A stretch of 64,000 bases of DNA from MFD04580-c1 sp963702995 (lineage in GTDB: Bacteria > Planctomycetota > Phycisphaerae > Tepidisphaerales > Tepidisphaeraceae), in NCBI GenBank assembly GCA_963702995.1, contig OY969783.1, positions 3,596,001 through 3,660,000 of the forward strand. Reading direction: 5' to 3'. The notes under the pieces are model-generated. The model saw nothing but the letters and a program-made list of their open reading frames with translations, did not search any database and was not told the DNA's origin. The position numbers and the translations under genes were made by a program. Shown here piece by piece: positions 20,415-31,102 of the stretch; the first letter of the stretch is position 1, and each line of letters opens with the position of its first letter.

Positions 20415-21628
20415 ATGAAAGGCAAACCCAGAAAAGCCCCCCGTGAGAAAGACCTCACCAGCCGCTACAAGGCGGGCGGGATGGACGAAGACCGCATTGA
20501 AGCGTCCGAGCAATTCAAAGCCCGCAACAAAACGCTGACCGCCGACAAGATCGCCCGAACCGCCGTTCTCCAGGCGGAGAAAGCGGCGGCCGACGATACC
20601 GCGCCCTTACCCGTTGGCGAGGTGATGCAGGTCTATTCCCTCTTCGCCGAAGTTCGCTTCGACGGGGTGACTTATCTCTGCGTCGTTCGCAAGACGCTCA
20701 ACAAGCGACGCGACACGCATGTGGTCGTCGGGGACAAGGTTCGTTTTCGCGATCGGACCCGGCGCGACGTCAGCGGCATTGCCATCAGTTCCGGCGGCGA
20801 CCCGGCCGCGTTCGCGGACGGCGTGATCGAAGAGATCCTCCCCCGCGCGACGGTCCTCACCCGTGCGGACAGTTTCAAGGCGATCGTTCAGCATCCGATC
20901 GTCGCCAACGCCGAGCAGATGCTGATCGTCGCCAGCATCCGTCAGCCGAACGTGAAGTGGGGGCTGGTGGACCGGATGATCGTCGCCGCCCTGGCCGGCG
21001 GGCTGAAGCCGATTGTCTGTCTCAACAAGATGGACCTTGCCGTACCCGAAGCCGCGGCCGCCGACGCCCCGGAGCCGGAGAAGCCCGAAGCCGACGATGA
21101 CGCGGACGAACCAGACGATCTGGAAGACGAGGACGACGCGCCGCGCCCCCCCGCGTGCGATCGGCCCGTCAGATCGCCCGGGACGACCTGGACATCCTGC
21201 ACTCGCAGGAGGTCATGGCGCACTATGAATCCATGGGGATCCAGACGCTTCGGACGAGCGTGCAACTCGGCCTGGACCTGGGTCAACTGAAGGAGACGCT
21301 GGCGGATCGAGTCACGGTCCTCGCCGGCCACAGCGGTGTCGGCAAAAGCAGCCTGATTCGCGCCATCCAGCCGCAGCTCGACCTGAAGATCGGGGAAGTC
21401 AGCCACTACACCGACAAGGGCCGCCACACGACCACCTCCGCCCGGCGGTACGAGCTGAACGGCGGCGGCGCCGTCGTCGACACCCCCGGCGTCAAGCTGT
21501 TTGGCCTCTGGGGAGTCACCCGCGCGAACATCAACGACTTCTTCCCCGACATCGCCGCCGAAAGTGCCCCGTCGTGGCGGAAGGAAAGCTACGACCGAAT
21601 CCTGGGCTCACTGCCGCAAGGGTGGTGA
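20415..21628 (+). CDS. rsgA: Ribosome-associated GTPase RsgA (one frameshift)
   Basis: A circularly permuted GTPase for 30S subunit maturation. Order: basic N-terminus, OB-fold (EVMQVYSLFAEVRFDG), G4 CLNKMDL, then across the frame break G1 GHSGVGKSS and G3 DTPGVKLFGL. The break lies in a C-run near 21150. Between G4 and the break is an acidic Asp/Glu/Pro insertion of about 40 residues, longer than usual. The C-terminal zinc-binding Cys/His set of E. coli RsgA is absent: the protein ends with APSWRKESYDRILGSLPQGW. The start at 20415 has AGGCGG upstream. Confidence 0.88.
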
Positions 21629-21642
21629 GGGGTCAAAAGGAG

Positions 21643-21773
21643 AAATCCGAACCAACAAATCCGAAGGAATAAGAAAGGGGAAGGGAACAAAGCGGAAACA
21701 AAAACGCCTCTATTCGAACTTTCTCCGCTTTGGCTTTATTAAGGTTTCCCTCGGATTTCGTGCTTCGGATTTT
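21643..21773. repeat. Dispersed AAATCCGAA repeat, copy 1
   Basis: Bases 21643-21672 read AAATCCGAACCAACAAATCC followed by GAAGGAATAA. Bases 21748-21773, read on the minus strand, give AAAATCCGAAGCACGAAATC then CGAGGG, so the element is an imperfect inverted repeat around an A-rich middle. A second copy lies at 26950-27080. The family is common between planctomycete genes. It falls between the convergent rsgA and DUF4159 genes. Confidence 0.75.
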
Positions 21774-21798
21774 CCTCTTCACTGGAAGTCTCATCCGC

Positions 21799-24700
21799 TC
21801 AACGGGGCGCCGTTGTCTGTGTTCGCAGCAGCAGATCCTTGACCAGCGTCATCGCATAGTCCGGCTGATACCCATACACGCCCCAGGTGTTCGCGCCGAC
21901 GAGCGCGGTGGACAGGTCGAGCTTGCTGTAGACGACGAACCCCTTTCCGAACTCGGTCACCTGAGGGAAAGGCGTTCCGCGACCGAGGCGTTCCAGCGTG
22001 AACGGCCGCAGCTTCGGCTTGGACAGGTCGCCCCCCTGCCCGGCCAGGAACTTGAACTTCGGATGGTCGGCTCGAAGGTCTGACGCAGGGGCCATCGGGA
22101 ACGCCTGGGGCAGGAGCTGACGCTCGACCGCCGCCCCGAAACCGTTTTGCCCGCCGCAGGCTTCGATCAGCAGCACCCCGCCCGACTCGACATACTTGCG
22201 GACGGCGATGACCTCGTTCTCATTGAAGATATAGGCGGCCGTCCCAGTGAGATGAGCGAAAGGGATCGAGCTGGTCTTCAGGTCGGCCAGCGGGACCATC
22301 TCCGGCAAGGCCGCCAGGCCCGTTTCCCACTGAAAGTACTTGCCGAAGCGTCCCCACGCGCCGGGCTCCGGGTCCCAGTTGCCGGCATAGCGCGCCGCGC
22401 GATCCGGATCCGGTCGGTCGGCCGGCTCGTCGGCTCGGGGATGGCGGGGGACGATAGGCGGTTGCGCAAATCGGTCTTGCCGCTGGCATAAAGGAACAGA
22501 TTCACAGCCAACTGATACGCTTCGGGGTGGAGCTTTTCGTTGCGACCCTGCCACTGCGTCGAAAGATCGACAGGCGAGTGGACGATCAGGAACCGCGCCC
22601 CGTTGCCGACCGCCTGGAGCCGCGCGATCGATGCCTTCAGGCGATAGTTGATCGTGTAAAGGTCATGGCCTTCGGGGAGCGCCTGCATCTCGTAGGTGGG
22701 GCAGACGCGCTTCACCAGTTCCGGCACCCATTTGTTGAATGCGTCCGCCCCGCCGTCGGCGTGCGTAAAGATCAACCCGCCCTGCTCGACGAACGCGCGC
22801 AGCTTGTCGTAATCGGCATCGGTGAAATTCGGCGGCCGGTGGCTGGCGATATAGAGGATCGGCGAATCAAGCCAGTCCGAGGCGACTACGTCCAGCCCCA
22901 CCACCTGCCAGTTCAGCGGCCGCTCCAACAGGCGGCCGGCGTAGCGCGTCAGATTCGCCAGATCCCGCGGCCGATTGACCCAGAACCCGTCAAACCGGAG
23001 CTTGTTCATCATCACCGGGTGCCGTCCGCGCGCCAGGAAAAGCACAACGTACGACGAATCGATCACCGCGTTCTGGCCATCGTCGGACGCGCCCCACGAC
23101 CCGTTGGGCCGCTGGGAGGCGACCGCCTTCTCCGCCAGCTCCAGGAACCAGTCGTGCCCGCCGAAGTACTTGAAGCCCGATGCCAGGCCCGCCCGGCTTA
23201 CGCCGTACATGTCGTACCCGATGTAATGCGTCAGCGGGCTGGTGACATCGACGCAGGTATTCCCCTTATCAAGCCAGGTGAGCCCGGAGATGATCGGCCG
23301 CGAATAGGGGACGCGCCCGACAGCGCTGGCGGCCGCCCCGGCCTCCAGATAGTCATGCGTCACCATCAGCGAGGAAACCCCGGCGCACGCCATCGCCAGC
23401 GACTTGTCCTTATCCCCCGCCCGATAGGGGAACGCGCCATCCGGGAACTGGCACGACACCCAATGCTGCTGCACCGCCCGCCAATAGGCCGCCGGCACTT
23501 CCACGCCGACCTCCGCGCCGGCCCACACGCCCAGCAGGCCGTACTGGCTGTTGGAGTTGTCCCAGGGGAACTCGAATCGGCGCCATCGTTCTTTCTGGTT
23601 GTCGCTTTCGATGAGCGGCGGCGGAAGGTTCGCGCCACCTTTGGGCTCTTCATACATCTGCCCGGTCCGCGGGTCACGCTGAAGATCCACCGACACGACC
23701 GGCGCGTCGATCCGATCGCCGCCGGGCTCCCCTTGCATCTGGGCGAGCATTCGCGTGTACGCCTCGGGCGAGAAGGGAGCGATCGGCCCCGCGTCGGCGC
23801 CGGGACCGCCACCGTTGGGGGCGGGGCGCGCGTATCGGTCGTCGTAGGTGTACGCCCCCTGGGTCTGCGCCGCGACAAGCCAATCCACGTCGGCCTTCAG
23901 CGCCTTCTGGTCTTCCGGTCGGTTATAGACCGCCAGGGCGGCCGCCCTCAGGCTTCGCCCGTACACCACGGGCCGAAAGGCCCCCGTCCGATCGGTTGAT
24001 AGATCGAAGGACTTCAGCTTGTCGATCAACCCTTTCATCTGCGGGCTCCGCGCGTTGAGGCGCGGGTCGTTCGATCCGTAGCCCGCCTGGAGCAAGGCGT
24101 AGACGCTCAAGGCATGCAGGCCGTAGCGGCGCATCGGGTCGGCGTCGATGTCGGCGGACAGCTCGTCGTCCTTGAACTGGCCGAGGAGAAAATCGCAGCC
24201 GGAGCGAATCGCGCGGGTGATGTCGGCATCGCCGACGAGCGGCCCACCCCGAACCGTCGGCCGCACGCCCACATCCGGCCGCAGGGTCGCCGCCATCGCG
24301 GCCCCGGCGGCGGGCGGTGCGTCGGCCGGGCGACTCGCCGCGGGGGATGTCGCCGGCGATTCACCGGCGGCAACGGCGGACGGCGTCGTCGTGGGCGGAG
24401 CGGGACGCTGCGGGGTCGCGCCTCCGCCGTCGGCCGGCAAGGTTGCCGGAGGCTGCGGCTCGGGGCGCGGGGTCGGAGCGGGCGTCAGGTCGGGCAGGTA
24501 CCGCGGAGGCGTGACGTCCGCGAGCGACGGCCGAGCCGCGAACGGCCCCGCGTACGCCGGCGCGGTAGAAGGGTCAGGACGCGTTTCAGACACGGTCGCC
24601 TGGGTCACGGGCGCCGTTGTGGAGGCGGCGTCGGCCGCCCCCGCTCGGGCAAGCAGGATGGCGTAGATGCGATCCTGATCCGACTTCGCCCGCTCGACGA

Positions 24701-25370
24701 TATCCCACAGCAGCGGGTCCTTGATATTCCGCCCGGCGGCGAGGCGGCTGATCTGGCGATACTTTTCGTGGGCTTCGGGGAACTTCCCTTCGATGGCGAG
24801 CGCTTCGGCGTCGCTCTTGAGGGCGACCAGGTCGGCGTTGGCCGCCTGATCCGCGGCGAAGTCGCCCGACCGCGACGTGTGGGGCCGAAACAGTGCCCAG
24901 CCGGCGGCAAGGCCGATCAGAAGGAGGACAAAGCCCGCGGCCGCCGCCCACGCGAGCGGAAGCCTCCGCTTGGCTCGCGTTGGTCCGTTGCCGGCCTGCT
25001 GCGGCGGGACCGTGGCCTCCCGCGCCGCGAGGTTCGGCGCGATCGCATGAACCACTTCCGGCAAAATCGCAGCGGCTGCGCCGGTCTTCCGGCCCGCGAC
25101 GTGTCGGGTTCCCTCGGCCGCCAGCTGGCTTGGTTTAGAAACCTCTTCCGAGGAATTCGTCGAGGCCGGCATCGGCGGTGCAGGCACCGGCAGCAGCGGC
25201 TGCACCTCAGGCTTCCGCGGGGAGCCCGGCTGTGAGAGGCCCCGAGCGACTGCTTTCGAAGGCGGCGGAAGGATGCCCCCGCAAGCGCCGCAGGCGACCG
25301 GCGCCGCGGCCGCGTCGGCGGGAACAGTGACCCGTTTGCCGCAATGGGGGCAGGTCCGTTGAAGCGCCAT
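21799..25370 (-). CDS. Large membrane-anchored protein with zinc ribbon, prenyltransferase-like barrel and two DUF4159 domains (one frameshift)
   Basis: About 1190 residues. N-terminal zinc ribbon (C7, C10, C27, C30), a Pro/Ser-rich stretch, one transmembrane helix (about residues 138-161), a short helical repeat region (FPEAHEKYRQISRLA), a long Ala/Pro/Thr linker, then an alpha/alpha barrel like squalene-cyclase/prenyltransferase repeats (YGLHALSVYALLQAGYG, QYGLLGVWAGAE, RPNGSWG). Two DUF4159 domains follow: one around NRPRDLANLTRYAGRLLERP...TDADYDKLRAFVEQGGLIF and one around RYAGNWDPEPGAWGRFGKY...VRKYVESGGVLLIEACGG. The frame breaks near 22410, between them. DUF4159 resembles class I glutamine-amidotransferase-like folds of unknown role. 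It lies 49 bases after asnS. Confidence 0.8.
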
Positions 25371-25419
25371 GCTGCGGCCTCCGGCGACGGGGCACGCGGA
25401 GTCGCGCCCAGGCGCCTGT

Positions 25420-26829
25420 TCAGAACTCCGCGTTGTGCGGCGTCCGAGGGAACGGGATCACGTCGCGGATGTTCGCCATCCCCGTCGCGTAGAGAATCGT
25501 TCGCTCGAACCCCAGCCCGAACCCGGCGTGCGGCACCGTGCCGTACTTTCGCAAGTCGCGATACCACCCGTACGCGCCCTTGTCGAGCTTGAGCTCTTCC
25601 AGCCGCCGATCGAGCACATCGAGGCGCTCTTCACGCTGGCTCCCGCCGATGATCTCGCCGATCCCCGGGGCCAGCACGTCCATCGCGGCGACCGTGCGCT
25701 CGTCGTCGTTCACCCGCATGTAAAACGCCTTGATCTGCTTCGGGTAGTTCATGACCACCACCGGGCGGCCGATCAGCTCTTCGGTCAGGTAACGCTCATG
25801 CTCGCTTTGCAGGTCAACGCCCCAGCGGACGGGGAACTCAAAGCTGCGGCCGCCGGCGATCGCCTTCTCCAGCGCCGTGATCGCTTCACCATATTCCATC
25901 CGTTCGAAGCTGGAATCGACGAACTTCTCCAGCCGCGAGACGCACCCCTTGTCGATCCGCTCGGCGAAGAACTTCATGTCGTCCGAACGCTCGTTCAGGA
26001 CCGCCCTGAAGAGGTATTTCAGGAATGCTTCCGCCAGGTCCGCATCGGATTTGAGGTCGGCGAAGGCGACCTCCGGCTCAATCATCCAGAACTCGGCCAG
26101 GTGGCGCGTGGTGTTGCTGTTCTCGGCGCGGAACGTGGGCCCGAACGTATAGACACGGCTCATCGCCAGACAGTAGGCCTCGACATTGAGTTGCCCCGAG
26201 ACCGTGAGCGACGCCTGCTTCCCAAAGAAGTCTTTGGAGTAATCGACATGCCCTTCCGGCGTGCGCGGCACGTTCGCCAGGTCAAGCGTTGACACCTTGA
26301 ACATCTCACCCGCTCCCTCGCAGTCTGAAGCGGTGATGATCGGCGTATGGATCCAGAAGAACCCCCGCTCGTGAAAGAAGCGATGGACCGCCTGCGCGAG
26401 CGTATTGCGAACGCGGGTGACGGCGCCGAAAGTGTTGGTCCGCGGCCGCAGGTGCGCCACGTCGCGCAGGTACTCGAACGTGTGGTGCTTGGGCGTGATG
26501 GGGTAGGTATCCGGGTCCTGCACCCAACCGACAACCTTTACATCCGTCGCCTGGATCTCGTACGCCTGCCCCTTTCCCTGGGATCGCACCAGCGTGCCGG
26601 TCGCGGTCACAGAGCAGCCCGCCGTCAGATGAGCGACTTCGGTCGTGTAATTCTGAAGCGTCGCGGGGACGACCGCCTGGATCCCGTCAAAGCATGACCC
26701 GTCGTGAATCAAGATGAACGAGAAGCCCCCTTTGGAGTCGCGGCGTGTGCGGACCCACCCCTTGACCGTCACCACTTCCCCGACCTCGATCCGACCTTTC
26801 AGCGCGTCCGCGATCGTCGCTTCAATCAT
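25420..26829 (-). CDS. asnS: Asparagine--tRNA ligase
   Basis: Class IIb aminoacyl-tRNA synthetase, 469 residues, charging tRNA(Asn). The N-terminal OB-fold anticodon domain (VTVKGWVRTRRDSKG) precedes the catalytic core: motif 2 FRAENSNTTRHLAEFWMIE and motif 3 GFGLGFERTI. The Asn-specific context (ENSNTTRHLAEF rather than the AspRS form) separates it from aspS. I start at the ATG at 26829 because GGAGG lies 7-8 bases upstream; the in-frame extension to 27003 is not conserved-looking. Confidence 0.95.
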   Translation of the reverse strand: MIEATIADALKGRIEVGEVVTVKGWVRTRRDSKGGFSFILIHDGSCFDGIQAVVPATLQNYTTEVAHLTAGCSVTATGTLVRSQGKGQAYEIQATDVKVVGWVQDPDTYPITPKHHTFEYLRDVAHLRPRTNTFGAVTRVRNTLAQAVHRFFHERGFFWIHTPIITASDCEGAGEMFKVSTLDLANVPRTPEGHVDYSKDFFGKQASLTVSGQLNVEAYCLAMSRVYTFGPTFRAENSNTTRHLAEFWMIEPEVAFADLKSDADLAEAFLKYLFRAVLNERSDDMKFFAERIDKGCVSRLEKFVDSSFERMEYGEAITALEKAIAGGRSFEFPVRWGVDLQSEHERYLTEELIGRPVVVMNYPKQIKAFYMRVNDDERTVAAMDVLAPGIGEIIGGSQREERLDVLDRRLEELKLDKGAYGWYRDLRKYGTVPHAGFGLGFERTILYATGMANIRDVIPFPRTPHNAEF

Positions 26830-26949
26830 GCCCTGACCTCCGTGCGTGACCATTGCATCCCGACACCATTGCTCCGTGCGTCGATTGTAGCAAGTGACCG
26901 AATGTTGGCGCCCGCCGCCTAGCACTACAGCGCTGGTTGGCGATCCTGA

Positions 26950-27080
26950 AGAATAAGGGCAATCCGAAGCAGAAAGAACCCAGGAACCCCAAAGAGGGCC
27001 CAAGCGGAAATCGCCTCGTCCGTTTGCATCAGTTTCTTTCCCCGCTTGGTTATTCCTTCGGATTTGATGCTTCGGATTTT
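26950..27080. repeat. Dispersed AAATCCGAA repeat, copy 2
   Basis: Bases 27048-27080 on the minus strand read AAAATCCGAAGCATCAAATC then CGAAGGAATAACC. Over 30 bases this differs from copy 1 (21643-21672) at two positions, in opposite orientation. A weaker left arm (AATCCGAAGCAGAAAG at 26960) makes it another imperfect inverted repeat. It fills most of the roughly 300-base gap between asnS and the metallo-beta-lactamase gene. Confidence 0.75.
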
Positions 27081-27130
27081 GACTTTTTTTGTCGTGCAGC
27101 CGTCCACAAGGTAGCGCTGAGGCGGGCGCC

Positions 27131-28210
27131 TCATGGCTTTGCAGGGGGCGCGGGCGGCGTGTCTTTGGTCGCGTACGTCTGCTTGTGGTGGGTGGCCGGG
27201 ATCGTCAGGGTGTAGGACTTGGAATCGGGCTCGACCGAAAGTCGAACGTAGTTCCCTTCGCAGCCGTCCTTCTCGCTCTTTTCGTTGGCGATGAACTCGG
27301 CCGCCACATTGTTGGTCGCGCCGTCGGGCCGAAGGTTGCGGTGCAACTGGTAGATGCTCTCCAGGCCATCAATGCTCTTGAGCGTCGCGAACGTCTCGGG
27401 CCCGCACCCCTTGGTCGGCCCGTTCCCCATCACCGCCACGCGCGGGTTCAACGACTTCACCAGCGCCGGGTTGTTGCTCACATCCAGACCGTGGTGATCG
27501 ACCTGGTAGACGTCAACCTCGCCGACGAGGTTGACGGGGCTCACCAGCTTTGACTCCATGTTCCAGGTCAGGTCGCCCCCGTCAAAGAACCGGAAGCGGC
27601 CGAACGACAGCAGGCAGACGACGCTGTTGGCGTTGTCGGTCGCGTCGTCGGGCTTCTTCTTGAGGTCGGCGGCCGCCGGGTTTGGCCGCGCGTCCGGCGG
27701 CGGCGAGACGAACTGACGCCGCGCGCCCAGGCACCTGACTGTCACCGGCGGCGCGCCCTCTCGCTGTTTGAGCGGCAGGAGATCACCCGGGCTGATGACG
27801 CGCCGCTCGGTATCGAACGCGAGGTACTCCTTGCTCGGCCGCTCGAAGCCCCCTTTGAATTCGCCATTGTCATAGACGACCTTGATCGGCATCAGCTTCG
27901 AGAGGTCGGCCGCCCCGCCAAAATGGTCGATGTGAAAGTGTGTCGTAACGAGGTAGTCGATCCGCTTCAGCCCGGCGACCTTCGTCGCGGTCTCGAAGAT
28001 TCGTTTGGCATCGCGGCCGCCTGGGTTGCCGGTATCGAACAGGATTGACTCGCCCGCCGGGGTGACGACCAGCGTCGCCGCGCCCCCTTCGGTGTCGTTC
28101 CAGTAGATGTCGAATCGGCCGTCCGCTTCGTTCGCACGGCCGACGGCCGATGAGACCATCATGACGATCGCGACGGCCAGTGACGGCCGCAAAAGAATAG
28201 ATCGCTTCAT
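27131..28210 (-). CDS. Secreted metallo-beta-lactamase-fold hydrolase
   Basis: 359 residues. A signal peptide (MKRSILLRPSLAVAIVMMVSS) is followed by an MBL fold: H91-x-H93-x-D95-H96 in THFHIDHFGG, a later Asp in FFDGGDLTW, and His in VDHHGLDVSNNP. The VDHHG element is typical of the ComEC/Rec2-like MBL subgroup, whose members are often exported nucleases or hydrolases. Substrate unknown. The start has GGAGAGAG upstream. It is divergent from the SGNH hydrolase gene. Confidence 0.85.
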   Translation of the reverse strand: MKRSILLRPSLAVAIVMMVSSAVGRANEADGRFDIYWNDTEGGAATLVVTPAGESILFDTGNPGGRDAKRIFETATKVAGLKRIDYLVTTHFHIDHFGGAADLSKLMPIKVVYDNGEFKGGFERPSKEYLAFDTERRVISPGDLLPLKQREGAPPVTVRCLGARRQFVSPPPDARPNPAAADLKKKPDDATDNANSVVCLLSFGRFRFFDGGDLTWNMESKLVSPVNLVGEVDVYQVDHHGLDVSNNPALVKSLNPRVAVMGNGPTKGCGPETFATLKSIDGLESIYQLHRNLRPDGATNNVAAEFIANEKSEKDGCEGNYVRLSVEPDSKSYTLTIPATHHKQTYATKDTPPAPPAKP

Positions 28211-28352
28211 CGCTTCTCTCTCCGCTCAGTTTGACGATTGACGGCCGAACGCCCGGAAGGTGTTATACCATCGTCCGACGCCGGCGGCCTCTGTCGCGGC
28301 CACGGCCGCTCGCGCATCGGACCACCCTCAATTCATGGAAGAGAGCTTGCTG

Positions 28353-29809
28353 ATGGACCTGCTGTCTACCCCGTTCGAGTCAACCCGTAAAGGCCCCGAT
28401 CGACCGCGCCCTGTTGCGGCGGAAGCCCTTGAAAGCCGAACGCACTTGAGCGCCAGCCTGCCGGCCGCGCCGCCCGCCGGCCCGGCCCCGGCATCCGGCC
28501 TGACAGCGGCGCCCCTTCAGACGGCCGCCACGCCGGGCACGATCCATCCGGCGTTCAACTGGAGCCTGCCGGCGCGCTACGGGGCCCGCGACCCGAAGGA
28601 CCACAACCTGATCGAGCTGCCCAACAGCTTCGCCTATGTCAACCCCGCCGGCTTCACCCTTCGGCTCGACGCGTCGGCGACGAAAGCCGACGCCCCCATC
28701 GTCTCCTATCACTGGCTGATTTCGGGAAACGGGCTGAAGACGCCGATCTTCCGCGCCGGGAGCACGCCGCTCACCTCGATCACCGGGCTTGCCCAGGGCG
28801 AGTACTCGGTCCTGCTGACCGTCCGGACGAGCGGCGGCCGCGTGGAGAGCGTAACGCAGTCGGTGCGGGTGCGCGACATTCTGATTGTGTCGCTCGGCGA
28901 TTCTTACGCCTCCGGCGAAGGCAACCCGGAGGTGCGGGTGAGGGGCGCCGCGCGGCGCTCTGGGCTGACGGTGTGACGGCGGCGATGACCGAAGAAAACC
29001 GCCAAGCCCACCGCTCGACCCTGGCGGCCGCCTCGGAGACGGCCCTTGCCATCGAACAGAGCGACCCGCATACGTCGGTCACGTTCGTCATGCTCTCGGC
29101 GAGCGGGGCAAGCATTGATCAGGGGTTGCTCGGGCCGGAAGCGGGCATCGAAGACCCGGCCTACACACTGCCGGCCCAGATCGCGGAACTGAAGCAGATT
29201 ATCGGTAGCCGGAAGATCGACGTGCTGACGCTGTCGGTCGGCGGGAACGACATCGGCTTCTCCGACGTGATCCAGCGTCTGTTGACGCTCCCCATCGCCG
29301 GCGCTTCGGACAGCATCGCAAAGATCGAGTCGGACGTTAGCGGCCGGCTTGCCGCGCTGTCGCAGTCGTACCAGGCGCTGGCCCAGGCGCTGACGCCGTT
29401 CTCGATCGGCAAGATCGTGATCACCGACTATCCGAGCCCCACCCACAACGAAAACGGCCAGATCAGCGCCTTTGCCTCCGACTTCGTCCCATTTTTGGAA
29501 GTCACGCAACCCGAAGCCGCTTTCGCCGAGGCCGCGATCTTGACGCCCCTGAACGCGATTGTCGCCAAGGCGGCCGCCACGTTCGGCTGGCAGGACGTGA
29601 AAGTGGAAGATGCCTTCCTGACCCACGGCTACCCGGCAAAGGACAGTTGGTTCGTCACCGAAAGTCAGGCCCGCCTGACCGAAGGGATCCAGTTTTACGT
29701 GCCTCCGTTCGGCATCCCCATCAGCGCCGGCGGCCTTCACCCCAACGCCGAAGGCCAGGCGGCAATCGAGGGGCTGTTGCTTGCGACGATCAAGCCCGAT
29801 GTGACTTAA
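28353..29809 (+). CDS. Secreted SGNH/GDSL hydrolase with planctomycete LExRxxLS N-terminus (one frameshift)
   Basis: N-terminal motif ALESRTHLSAS, as in many planctomycete surface proteins, then a short PKD-like beta domain (APIVSYHWLISGNG), then a SGNH hydrolase: block I VSLGDSYASGEG, block III LSVGGNDIGFSDV, block V GGLHPNAEG. The GDSL Ser, Gly, Asn and His are all present. The frame breaks near 28940 right after block I; GEGRR-like sequence continues in the next frame into WADGVTAAMTEENRQAH. Likely an esterase or lipase. The start at 28353 has GGAAGAG upstream; 28335 is an alternative. Confidence 0.82.
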
Positions 29810-29947
29810 GCGTTTCCGTGTTCGCATTCTTATCTAAGTTCATCCATAAATTCCGACGAACCGCTTGTGAGGCGCAGATGTCCCGCGCCTTGTGCGGGGT
29901 CGAACGACCTCCTCTCCATTCAATCTGCTCATTTGATGGGAGGGCTC

Positions 29948-30241
29948 ATGCGCGTCACCCGCTTGATTCGGCTGCTCGGCGCCTGCATCGGCGGGACGTG
30001 GGGCGCCACGCTCTGTTACGCGGCTCCACCACACATCCATCGACCCCCGCGGCCGCGCCGTCGATCGTCGCAATCGATGGGTTCGTTGACATGGTCGAGC
30101 CCCCCTTCCCCTGGACCGCGGGCGAATCCCGCTCCTCATCAATTCGACAGCATTTGTGGCGACTCAGGGGCCGATTTCACGAGATCCTCTCCCCGGGTGG
30201 AAGCAGTGATCTCCGCGGCGTCAAACACCGAGAGTGGGTGA
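29948..30241 (+). CDS. Short secreted protein, possibly a gene remnant
   Basis: 97 residues with a good signal peptide (MRVTRLIRLLGACIGGTWGATLCYAA) and a strong GGGAGGG ribosome site just before the ATG. After the signal the translation is Pro/Arg/Ser-rich and not protein-like. An alternative frame reads APSIVAIDGFVDMVEPPFPW, which looks more natural, so the gene is probably truncated or frameshifted. I do not recognise a family. Confidence 0.35.
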   Translation: MRVTRLIRLLGACIGGTWGATLCYAAPPHIHRPPRPRRRSSQSMGSLTWSSPPSPGPRANPAPHQFDSICGDSGADFTRSSPRVEAVISAASNTESG

Positions 30242-30276
30242 AACCCCTGGTGGCCCGCCTGGAGTCCCTCTGGCCG

Positions 30277-30666
30277 CTACTCTTGCTTAGGGTGCCTTTG
30301 CTCGCCCAGCGCGTCCTGGATGAGTTGAAATGTCTGATGTTCTTCCAGTTCCGACTTGCCGAAGCCGGGGACTGCCCCGAGTGCGGCCGCCTTCGCCTGA
30401 GCGTCTTCATGATCGCTCACCAGCATGACCGGGGTCGTCGTCCCGGCGGACTTCAACTCTTGTATCAATTTCAGGCCCGAATCACCGTTGGCCGCGAAGA
30501 TGCGGTTGACCAGGATCAGATCGAACCGACCCTTGTCCAGTTGTTCGAACGCTTCAGAGGCCGTCGCCGCCTGGACAACGGTCGCGCCGATCCGCTCCTT
30601 CAGGAGCTCCTTGATTCGCGGCCCGTCAAACCCGCACATGCCCACATCCAGGATCATTGATTTCAT
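30277..30666 (-). CDS. CheY-like receiver domain with Asn in place of the phospho-acceptor Asp
   Basis: 129 residues in a single receiver fold: beta-1 KSMILDVGMCGFDG, beta-3 FDLILVNRIF, beta-4 TPVMLVSDH, and a Lys near beta-5 (GFGKSELEE). The residue aligned with the phosphorylated Asp is Asn (LVN instead of LVD), and the acidic pair after beta-1 is reduced. It probably cannot be phosphorylated in the usual way and would act as a pseudo-receiver through protein contacts. The start has GGAGAA at a good distance. No histidine kinase lies nearby. Confidence 0.7.
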   Translation of the reverse strand: MKSMILDVGMCGFDGPRIKELLKERIGATVVQAATASEAFEQLDKGRFDLILVNRIFAANGDSGLKLIQELKSAGTTTPVMLVSDHEDAQAKAAALGAVPGFGKSELEEHQTFQLIQDALGEQRHPKQE

Positions 30667-31102
30667 TCTGGTTCTCCTGCCTTCTTCGCGACGACTTCAG
30701 AGGCCAACGCTTCGGCGTATAACACCGTTGCCTTCCGTCACCCCGTCGCCGCGGCCGCATTGTGTATCAACTGCTTGCCCTCAGCGCCGCCTGTATACTC
30801 CTTCGGATCTCATCGCCCTCTGCTCGGCCTCCCCATCCAAGGGGATGCGCCTTCGCACCGAATGCGCCCATGATGCGGGCGTCCTCCTTGTGCCGTAGCC
30901 CGTCATTCGCGTCTAGCGTCGGACGGAACACGGAGTGTGGCTGCTACGGCGCCTGCCGCAACGGACGTGCCGCGAACGGTAGATCGAGCGAGAACAAACC
31001 GTGGGAGGACCCCGAAGGGTATACTGCGGCGGGGTGTCGCGAGGCGCGGCCCTTTGCGAAAACCGAACTCATGTACGGATCAACATTTCAGGAGGGTGGA
31101 TC
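30667..31102. other. Intergenic region, nothing recognised
   Basis: About 435 bases between divergent genes (pseudo-receiver and FGE-fold gene), so promoters in both directions are expected. No RNA gene, repeat or credible ORF seen. An AGGAGGG ribosome site at 31090-31096 belongs to the next gene. Confidence 0.45.
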
